From: Acidimicrobiales bacterium
GTDB taxonomy: Bacteria > Actinomycetota > Acidimicrobiia > Acidimicrobiales > SZUA-35
Direction of reading: 5' to 3'
Length of the DNA: 13,680 nucleotides
Assembly (NCBI GenBank): GCA_013003325.1
Contig: JABDJU010000232.1
Span: forward strand, 1-13,680
In this document: positions 6,793 to 11,684 of the stretch, piece by piece
Numbering within the stretch: the first letter of the stretch is position 1
Layout: each line of letters opens with the position of its first letter
Made by a program: the position numbers and the translations under genes
Notes under the pieces: model-generated
What the model saw: only the letters and a program-made list of their open reading frames with translations
The model's database searches: none
What the model was told of the DNA's origin: nothing

Positions 6793-7247
6793 TGGATGGG
6801 GGCACGACGGTCGCGTACGGCCCCAGCAATCGCCCGACCGCCCAGGAGGAGCGCAGTGGTGAGAACCCAGCCGAGCAGCGCCCAACCGGGAACGAAGTCG
6901 TCGTAGCCGATCGTCGATACCGCGGTCCCCCAGAGTCCGAGGAGCACGAAGGTACCCAACGCGATCGGCACGACCAGCGTGGCGCTCCGCATCGACGGCC
7001 TGGGACGCACGGGTCGCCGATATCGATCGTGCGCGGCCAGCATCAGACTGGCGATCATGACCAGACCGAGCATCCCCGTCGATCCGTTTCGTGAGAACAG
7101 GGTGGCTGCGGCAATCGCAGCTGCGGCGAGCGGTGCGTACCACCACGGCCCGGGGTCCAGTGCTTGATCGAGCTCTAGCGACCAACGGGCCCGCTCGAGC
7201 AGGGCGAGATCTGCCTTGGGATCGAGCTCATCCTTTTGATTTTCCAT
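6789..7247 (-). CDS. Four-helix membrane protein encoded with a winged-helix regulator
   Basis: The product is 152 residues. A charged N-terminal region of about 35 residues is followed by four hydrophobic segments: WWYAPLAAAAIAAATLF, MLGLVMIASLMLAA, LVVPIALGTFVLLGLWGTAV and WALLGWVLTTALLLGGRAI. An arginine-rich cytoplasmic tail ends the protein. It is probably a small integral membrane protein of unknown function. It is the first gene of a two-gene operon with the regulator, and its TGA overlaps the regulator's ATG. The ATG at 7247 lies 6 nt downstream of a well-formed promoter, so the mRNA is predicted to be leaderless. Pairing with a MarR-like regulator suggests an envelope or small-molecule response, but that is only inference. 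Confidence 0.85.
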   Translation of the reverse strand: MENQKDELDPKADLALLERARWSLELDQALDPGPWWYAPLAAAAIAAATLFSRNGSTGMLGLVMIASLMLAAHDRYRRPVRPRPSMRSATLVVPIALGTFVLLGLWGTAVSTIGYDDFVPGWALLGWVLTTALLLGGRAIAGAVRDRRAPIQ

Positions 7248-7249
7248 AT

Positions 7250-7285
7250 CGTCAAGTTACCGATTAATTTCCATTCCGTCAAGTT
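7250..7285 (-). repeat. Direct repeat CGTCAAGTT in the promoter of the regulator operon
   Basis: CGTCAAGTT occurs at 7250-7258 and 7277-7285, exactly 27 bp apart. The similarity extends over about 16 bp (CCATATCGTCAAGTTA against CCATTCCGTCAAGTTC). On the gene strand the distal copy supplies the -35 and the proximal copy overlaps the -10. Both would be occluded by a bound regulator, so this is a candidate operator for the winged-helix protein. The spacing is about 2.6 helical turns. Confidence 0.45.
7254..7282 (-). promoter_or_regulatory. Sigma-70-type promoter of the membrane protein/regulator operon
   Basis: On the minus strand, TTGACG (7277-7282) and TAACTT (7254-7259) are separated by 17 nt, a good match to a housekeeping promoter. 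The -10 ends 6 nt before the ATG at 7247. The region is clearly more AT-rich than its surroundings. R6 begins 22 bp upstream of the -35. Confidence 0.62.
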
Positions 7286-7304
7286 CAACCTTCGGGTCGG
7301 GCCC

Positions 7305-7349
7305 CACATGCGGCGGAAGTGTTGGACAGCAACACTCCCGGCGCACATC
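7305..7349 (+). repeat. 45-bp palindromic intergenic repeat, copy R6
   Basis: The core stem AGTGTTG (7318-7324) and CAACACT (7330-7336) is perfect, with loop GACAG. Outer pairs GGC/CCG and TGCG/CGCA are kept, with the internal G-G mismatch at 7313/7341. It lies between divergent genes, 57 bp from the membrane-protein start and 70 bp from the FAD-enzyme start. It is outside the core promoter of the minus-strand operon. Confidence 0.91.
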
Positions 7350-7407
7350 GGTCGTGCGGGGCCGCGTGGTCGCAGGTCAGGCCCCTAACGCAGCTACCTG
7401 CGAGGCC

Positions 7408-7413
7408 GATAGT
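7408..7413 (+). promoter_or_regulatory. Possible -10 element of the carotenoid-desaturase-like gene
   Basis: GATAGT ends 6 nt before the ATG at 7420. The placement matches that of GATACT and GATAAT at the amidase and oxidoreductase genes. No good -35 is visible. Confidence 0.38.
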
Positions 7414-7419
7414 CCATCT

Positions 7420-8976
7420 ATGCGATTAGCGTCGAATGAGCCGTCGGGGCACGCGCCGATCGGCGAGGTCGATGTCGCTGTTGTCGGCGGTGGTCTGAGC
7501 GGTTTAGCCACCGCAGCGCGGCTTCAAACCTCAGGCCGATCGACGGTCGTGCTCGAGGCGCACTCGTTCCCCGGCGGGTGCTCGGGGTATTTCCGGCGCA
7601 AGGGTTTTGCCTTCGATGTGGGCGCCACAACTCTTGTCGACTTCGAGCCCGGCGGTGTGGGCGGCGAGTTCCTCGACAGCATCGGCATGAGCCATCCGCC
7701 AGGCGATCTGCTGCCCGGCTACCAAGCATGGCTCCCCGACCGGATCGTAACCCTCCATCGCGACCCGAACAGGTGGCACCCCGAACGGCTCCGTTCGCTC
7801 GGCGACTCCCAGGCTCACCGCGACTTCTGGGCCTTGCTCGACAAACTGGCCGACGCCTTCTGGGACGCCAGCCGCAAGGGCATTTCACTCCCGTTGCGCT
7901 CACCTGGCCATGCGCTGGCCGCAGCACGAATCCTTCCCCCGCAGCACTGGCCGCTCGGACGGCACCTCTTCTCCACGATGGGAGACGCCCTCCGCCGCCA
8001 CGGACTCAGAGACGACAAAGCGCTGGTAGGCCTGCTGTCGATGCTGATCGAAGACACGGTGCACGCGACCGTCGACGACGCCCCACTGATCAACGCCGCT
8101 CTGGGAATCACCATTCGCGGCGCCGGACTGACTCGGGCGCACGGCGGAATGAGCGGATTCATGCAAGCTCTGACCGCTCACTACGAAGCCACCGGCGGCC
8201 GTTTCGCCAGAAACTGCGAGGTCCAGGCGATACGAGGCGGGAAGGGCAACTTCGGGCTAGAAACGACCAAGGGAACGTTCCGAGCCGACCAGGTGGTCGC
8301 CGCGATCCCGATCTCAATTACGGCCCGCATCGCCCCGGAAGCGGTAACGAAGCGCCTCGACCGATTCATCAAGCGGGATGCCGACCGCATGGGAGGCGCG
8401 CTAGTGATGTTCCTCGGGGTGCCAGAGGCCGAGGTTTCGGACCACGAATGGACCCATCACCAGGTTCTCGTCGACTACGACCAGCCACTCGGACTGGGCA
8501 ACAACATGTTCATCTCGGTGAGCGCCGCTGGCGACTTGGCGAGTGCTCCCGCTGGACATCGGGCCGTCATGATCTCCACCCACTGCGACCTCGACATGTG
8601 GGAGCAGCTTGAGCGGAGCCAGTACCAATCGCTCAAGTCATCGATCTCGGACCGGATGGCTCAGATCGCCCGGCGGGTGTATCCCCGTCTGGCGACCAAT
8701 CCTGTCGTCTTCGAAATGGCGACCCCTCGAACCTTTGAGCGATTCGCCCGCCGGCCCAACGGAGCGGTAGGCGGTGTACGCCAGACGCTACGCAACACCA
8801 ATCTGTTCGCCGTTCCCCACGAGATCGGTGTCGACGGTTTCCATCTGGTCGGCGACTCGACCTGGCCCGGGTTGGGAACCGTCGCCTGCACGCTGGGCAG
8901 CCGTATCGTGGCTGGCAACGTGCTGAAGTCGCCAGCGACAGCGACCCGCACTGCGAAGGCCGGTGTGCCGGCATGA
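7420..8976 (+). CDS. Carotenoid desaturase/isomerase-like FAD-dependent oxidoreductase (CrtI/CrtD/CrtISO group)
   Basis: The product is 518 residues, the usual size for the phytoene-desaturase superfamily. DVAVVGGGLSGL (GxGxxG at 23-28) with a terminal Glu in VVLEAHS binds the FAD adenosine. It is followed by SFPGGCSGYFRRKGFAFDVG, a family hallmark. The C-terminal FAD segment HLVGDSTWPGLGTVACTLGS corresponds to the bacterial-type phytoene-dehydrogenase signature. The ATTLVDFEPGG region recalls cyanobacterial CrtD-type desaturases and CrtISO, but the exact reaction cannot be assigned. It probably works at the membrane on a polyene or isoprenoid. The ATG at 7420 is preferred because GATAGT lies 6 nt upstream; an in-frame GTG at 7354 would add 22 poorly coded residues. 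Its stop overlaps the next gene by 4 bp (ATGA), so the two form an operon. Confidence 0.85.
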   Translation: MRLASNEPSGHAPIGEVDVAVVGGGLSGLATAARLQTSGRSTVVLEAHSFPGGCSGYFRRKGFAFDVGATTLVDFEPGGVGGEFLDSIGMSHPPGDLLPGYQAWLPDRIVTLHRDPNRWHPERLRSLGDSQAHRDFWALLDKLADAFWDASRKGISLPLRSPGHALAAARILPPQHWPLGRHLFSTMGDALRRHGLRDDKALVGLLSMLIEDTVHATVDDAPLINAALGITIRGAGLTRAHGGMSGFMQALTAHYEATGGRFARNCEVQAIRGGKGNFGLETTKGTFRADQVVAAIPISITARIAPEAVTKRLDRFIKRDADRMGGALVMFLGVPEAEVSDHEWTHHQVLVDYDQPLGLGNNMFISVSAAGDLASAPAGHRAVMISTHCDLDMWEQLERSQYQSLKSSISDRMAQIARRVYPRLATNPVVFEMATPRTFERFARRPNGAVGGVRQTLRNTNLFAVPHEIGVDGFHLVGDSTWPGLGTVACTLGSRIVAGNVLKSPATATRTAKAGVPA

Positions 8977-9839
8977 TGGGCCCGCAGACCGCCGTTGAAC
9001 TGAACGACGCGTCGGTCACCCTGCCCACGCTGGCCGAGCTCGGGCCGGACCTGAACCACACGTCACGCACCCAGCAATGGGTCACGCTGGGGCGACCCTT
9101 TGTGGCGATCGGGGTGTACATCGCCCTGGCTCAGCTCGGCTGGTGGCCATTGGCGCCTATTGCGGTGTTCTTCGTCTTCGTAACTGTGGTGACCGCAACC
9201 CACGATGTTGTGCACCGATCGCTCGGGCTGTCGCGTCGCGCCACCGACTGGTGGCTGTTCATCCTCGGCGGCCTCCTGGGCGCAAGTGGCCACTCGTACC
9301 GAGCGACCCATCTGCGACACCACGCCGTGTTCCCCGGTCCGGATGACCCCGAAGGCCATCCGGCCCGGATGACGTTCTGGCAGTCCGTGCTACAAGGACC
9401 GGTCTTCTTGGCGAAACTGTGGGTCTGGTCGTATCGCCGAGCCAACGACGGTGGGGCCAAGGCGTGGCTGCTCGCCGAAGCCTCAGTGGCCCCACTCGCT
9501 CTGATCATCGGGTTCACCTTGTGGCCACAATCGATATGGCCGAGCTCGTTCGGACTGCTGGCCTATGTGGTCATGGTGATCAACGGAGCGTGGGTGTTCC
9601 CGCTGATGACGGTGCATCTCCCCCACCGTGGTTACGGCGAGACGCCGCTCACCCAAACCCACACCGTGCGCGACCCGATCATCTCACGCCTCTTCCTCGA
9701 GCTCACCTATCACCTGGAACACCACCTCTTCCCCAGCGTTCCCACCCACAACCTCGCCGAACTAGCCAAACGGCTAGAACCTGCGCTCGAAAAGCACGGG
9801 GTCGTTCCACAACGGCTCTTCTTCCGCCAGCGCGCCTAG
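8973..9839 (+). CDS. Membrane di-iron fatty acid desaturase / carotenoid hydroxylase-like protein
   Basis: The product is 288 residues. Three histidine boxes typical of membrane non-haem di-iron desaturases and hydroxylases are present: HDVVH (77-81), HLRHH (113-117) and HLEHH followed by LFP (247-251). Hydrophobic segments lie before the first box (VAIGVYIALAQLGWWPL and IAVFFVFVTVVT), between the boxes, and before the third (LALIIGFTLW, LLAYVVMVINGAWVF). By family the enzyme hydroxylates or desaturates a lipid in the membrane using O2 and an electron donor. The length and coupling to a CrtI-like enzyme suit a carotenoid ring hydroxylase or ketolase such as CrtR. A fatty acyl desaturase is the main alternative. 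The ATG at 8973 overlaps the upstream stop (ATGA); a second ATG follows at 8976. R7 lies 11 bp after the stop. Confidence 0.88.
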   Translation: MMGPQTAVELNDASVTLPTLAELGPDLNHTSRTQQWVTLGRPFVAIGVYIALAQLGWWPLAPIAVFFVFVTVVTATHDVVHRSLGLSRRATDWWLFILGGLLGASGHSYRATHLRHHAVFPGPDDPEGHPARMTFWQSVLQGPVFLAKLWVWSYRRANDGGAKAWLLAEASVAPLALIIGFTLWPQSIWPSSFGLLAYVVMVINGAWVFPLMTVHLPHRGYGETPLTQTHTVRDPIISRLFLELTYHLEHHLFPSVPTHNLAELAKRLEPALEKHGVVPQRLFFRQRA

Positions 9840-9849
9840 CTCGTTCCTC

Positions 9850-9894
9850 GACATGTGGCGGAAGTGTTGGAGAGCAACACTTCCGGCGCACTTC
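9850..9894 (+). repeat. 45-bp palindromic intergenic repeat, copy R7
   Basis: This is one of the best-paired copies. Core stem AGTGTTG (9863-9869) and CAACACT (9875-9881) extends outward by A-T, G-C, G-C and C-G pairs. A G-G mismatch (9858/9886) follows, then G-C, a T-G wobble, G-C and T-A. The loop is GAGAG. It fills the gap between two convergent genes, 11 bp after the desaturase stop and 22 bp from the lipoprotein stop. No further copy is seen between here and 13680. Confidence 0.93.
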
Positions 9895-9915
9895 TCCGTG
9901 AGTGTCGATGTCGTA

Positions 9916-10350
9916 TCAGCGTGCGGGCTCGATGGTGCCCGAAACCTCGATGTCGGCGGTGCTCATGGAGACCCAGCGTCCTCTGAACTGGAGTCCCTCG
10001 TATGCACCGGAGCCCAACATGATGCCCTCGGCGACCCGGCGGCCATCCTCCTCGATGACGCCTGACCAGTCTCCGGACCACGAACCGCCGTCGTTCTCGA
10101 GGGAGAATTCGCCCGCCTCCGCGACCGGTGTAGCGGAGCTATCGATCATCGTGACGGTCACGATCGCGTTGCCCGACACCCGTTCGTCATCAAGGGTGTC
10201 CACGCACTCGTACCGTGCCCTCTCGTCGCCCTGCGCAGCAACCGCCAGACACACCTCGGTTCCGGAAACCGTAACCGAATCGTCCGCTCCGCTGCCGCAC
10301 GCTCCGATCGCTAGGGCAAGTGCGATCAGCATTGTGAAGGTCCTACGCAT
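9916..10350 (-). CDS. Small secreted lipoprotein of unknown function
   Basis: The product is 144 residues. MRRTFTMLIALALAIGAC is a lipoprotein signal peptide with lipobox I15-G16-A17-C18. The mature part is acidic and rich in Ser, Gly, Val and Glu, with repeated beta-strand-like stretches (VSGNAIVTVTMIDSSA, FRGRWVSMSTADIEVSGTIE). It was probably anchored to the outer face of the cytoplasmic membrane. I do not recognise the domain. The ATG at 10350 is fixed by a strong Shine-Dalgarno sequence, AGGAGGT, 6 nt upstream. The frame is open upstream to 10395, but that extension reads through the ribosome-binding site. Convergent with the desaturase gene across R7. Confidence 0.85.
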   Translation of the reverse strand: MRRTFTMLIALALAIGACGSGADDSVTVSGTEVCLAVAAQGDERARYECVDTLDDERVSGNAIVTVTMIDSSATPVAEAGEFSLENDGGSWSGDWSGVIEEDGRRVAEGIMLGSGAYEGLQFRGRWVSMSTADIEVSGTIEPAR

Positions 10351-10372
10351 GATGCGACCTCCTCTCAACGTC

Positions 10373-10378
10373 AGTATG
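10373..10378 (-). promoter_or_regulatory. Possible -10 element of the lipoprotein gene
   Basis: CATACT on the minus strand lies about 22 nt before the ATG at 10350, giving a short leader with the AGGAGGT site. The -35 region (TTCCGC at 10396-10401, 17-nt spacer) is a poor match. Confidence 0.3.
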
Positions 10379-10450
10379 AACCCGAACCCGAGCACGCGGA
10401 AGAGCAGCAGATTGTTTTAGTGCCGTGAGCTCCGGTTAACGATCGGCGAG

Positions 10451-10476
10451 GCTGCGCAACTTCACAACTGCGCAGC
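10451..10476 (-). terminator. Possible terminator hairpin of the PAP2 operon
   Basis: GCTGCGCA (10451-10458) and TGCGCAGC (10469-10476) are perfectly complementary across a 10-nt loop. The hairpin lies 27 bp beyond the stop of the 53-codon ORF on the minus strand and upstream of the lipoprotein gene. There is no T-run. Its position suits the end of the PAP2 transcript, but a protein-binding palindrome is also possible. Confidence 0.45.
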
Positions 10477-10502
10477 GTCCACGGCGAACAGGACAGGTCT
10501 CG

Positions 10503-10664
10503 TCAGTTTCGCGATCGTCGTCGTGGGCGGGGTGCGTGGACCGCCTTTTCGAGCGCTTCGACCATGTCGCGAACGGCGTCGATGTCGGACTCTTCTACAG
10601 GCACCGCTTCTCGGTAGGAATCGGTGTCCCTTCTGCCGTCGGTTGAGGCCTCGTGTTCGCTCAC
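10503..10664 (-). CDS. Possible small protein (53 residues)
   Basis: The frame runs from a GTG at 10664 to a TGA at 10503. It encodes an acidic N-terminal half, a predicted helix (SDIDAVRDMVEALEKAVHA) and a very basic tail (PRPRRRSRN). The sequence has mostly G/C third positions and balanced composition, unlike a random frame. The GTG overlaps the TAG stop of the truncated Rossmann ORF by one base (TAGTG), so it could be translated by coupling as the third cistron after PAP2. No Shine-Dalgarno sequence is seen. I do not recognise a family. It could also be the 3' part of a decayed gene, since the same frame is open without a start back to a stop near 10717. Confidence 0.4.
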   Translation of the reverse strand: MSEHEASTDGRRDTDSYREAVPVEESDIDAVRDMVEALEKAVHAPRPRRRSRN

Positions 10665-10843
10665 TATGTGACCGTTCGCTCGGTGGTCAGAAAGCCCGTG
10701 CGCGAAATCATTTCAGACGCACCCCGTCGAGAGCATCGGCCAGACCGACTGCCGCCGCTGTCGGCGAGCTGCTTCGCCAATGCTTTACCTGCACTGCCCA
10801 AGCCGATGATCGCCACGTCGTAGAGCTCAGCGTGATCGTTCAT
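10664..10843 (-). pseudogene. Truncated Rossmann-fold (FAD/NAD-dependent oxidoreductase) remnant
   Basis: The ATG at 10843 follows the PAP2 stop by 2 nt. It opens with YDVAIIGLGSAGKALAKQLA (residues 8-27), a GxGxxG beta-alpha unit like the N-terminus of pyridine-nucleotide-disulfide-type flavoproteins. The expected second strand with its acidic residue is missing. After residue 30 the frame turns into an arginine- and serine-rich tail and stops at residue 59. In the +1 frame the same stretch reads VGLADALDGVRLK and then stops at 10708, with good third-position G/C. This suggests an internal deletion or a frameshift in what was once a full-length oxidoreductase. An active short peptide is possible but less likely. 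Confidence 0.5.
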
Positions 10844-10845
10844 GT

Positions 10846-11664
10846 TCAGAATTGCGCACCGGTGCGAGTGGGCAGCACCCCGGCGACGAGAGCACGGGCA
10901 CGATTGCGGTCGCTTACCGGCACCTTGTCCGAGGAAACAGCGGCAGACCGGATGAGCATCCATACTGCAGCGACCAGGAGCGAGCCCACTATTGCGTCGG
11001 CGATGTAGTGATTGGCGGTGACCACCACAACCGCCACCGTGAGGACCGGGTGGAGAATGGCGAGGTACCGCCAAGGTGAGTCGAGAATCCACACGATGCC
11101 GACCGCCACGATCAGAGCCCACGCAACATGCAATGAGGGCATCGCTGCGATCTGGTTGGCCGACGAGGAGATCTCCATTTCGTACGGGTTGGGGCCGAGT
11201 TCGGCTGCGGTGTCGGTGAACGCCCCGATCATGCGGGGTGGTGCCAGCGGGTAGAGCATGTGGAGCACGAGGCCGATCGACGACACACCGATCAGGACGT
11301 TCCTGATTCGGGCGAAGCTCGACCGGTGCCGCAGCCAGACCCAGCCAAGGAATCCGAGCATCACCGGGAAGTGAAATGCGATGTAATAGAAGTTCGCTGC
11401 CCTCAGGACGCCGGTTCGATCGATGACCGACTCTTGAATGGCCAGCTCGCTCGGCAGGCCGACTTCGGACTGAAAGCGGAGAAGGCTCGACGCATTGTTC
11501 ATCGCCTGGGCGAGGTTGTCCGAAGTCACGCCTCGAACTGCTGCGTAGGCAAACCACAGGACGGCAAGCAACACGATGTTCAGCAAGAGATCGATACCAC
11601 GGGATTTGCAGAAGCCAATGAGTCGTCCTAGCGACAGATCTCGAGTGGAGTGCGTTTCAGCCAT
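10846..11664 (-). CDS. PAP2-family membrane phosphatase / lipid phosphotransferase
   Basis: The product is 272 residues with about six transmembrane segments. The PAP2 active-site blocks are recognisable: HMLYPLAPPRM (block 1-like), MPSLHVAW with His179 (block 2) and ANHYIADAIVG with His219 and Asp223 (block 3). The PAPPR and PSLHVAW forms are those of the inositolphosphotransferase-like PAP2_3 branch, common in actinobacteria. Family members remove phosphate from lipid phosphates or transfer a phospho-headgroup, with the active site at the outer membrane face. The ATG at 11664 has no Shine-Dalgarno sequence but GTATCT lies 7 nt upstream, which predicts a leaderless mRNA. It is divergent from the patatin-like gene, 20 bp between starts. 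The truncated oxidoreductase ORF follows 2 nt after its stop. Confidence 0.88.
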   Translation of the reverse strand: MAETHSTRDLSLGRLIGFCKSRGIDLLLNIVLLAVLWFAYAAVRGVTSDNLAQAMNNASSLLRFQSEVGLPSELAIQESVIDRTGVLRAANFYYIAFHFPVMLGFLGWVWLRHRSSFARIRNVLIGVSSIGLVLHMLYPLAPPRMIGAFTDTAAELGPNPYEMEISSSANQIAAMPSLHVAWALIVAVGIVWILDSPWRYLAILHPVLTVAVVVVTANHYIADAIVGSLLVAAVWMLIRSAAVSSDKVPVSDRNRARALVAGVLPTRTGAQF

Positions 11665-11671
11665 GATCGGG

Positions 11672-11678
11672 AGATACC
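11672..11678. promoter_or_regulatory. Overlapping divergent -10 elements (PAP2 / patatin genes)
   Basis: The 20-bp gap between the divergent ATGs (11664 minus, 11685 plus) holds AGATACC. On the plus strand GATACC (11673-11678) ends 6 nt before the patatin ATG. On the minus strand GTATCT (11677-11672) ends 7 nt before the PAP2 ATG. Both mRNAs would be leaderless and would start about 21 bp apart from a shared melting region. No good -35 is seen on either side. Confidence 0.42.
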
Positions 11679-11684
11679 CAATTC

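Noticed and set aside
394..9894. CRISPR array
   Set aside because: The repeats are 0.9-2.5 kb apart with full genes between them, not separated by short spacers, and no cas gene is present.
394..9894. Integron attC sites
   Set aside because: The layout recalls cassettes, but the element lacks the RYYYAAC...GTTRRRY arrangement (GTTG precedes CAAC around a 5-nt loop), blocks hold genes in both directions, and no integrase is in the window.
394..9894. The 45-bp palindromes as plain intrinsic terminators
   Set aside because: No copy has a T-run, and two of seven lie between divergent genes. Terminator activity of R4 and R7 in convergent gaps remains possible.
397..10065. Recurrent peptide (MRRKCWxATLP on the plus strand, VLLSNTSxxCR on the minus strand) in several open frames
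   Set aside because: These frames are read through the copies of the 45-bp palindrome, which contains an ATG. The shared peptide is a by-product of the repeat, not a protein family; the frames overlap real genes in the wrong register.
10523..11008. Plus-strand frame of 161 codons opposite the PAP2 3' region
   Set aside because: It is rich in Arg, Cys and Pro, with no recognisable motif, and runs antisense to the small ORF, the Rossmann remnant and PAP2; it is a shadow frame.
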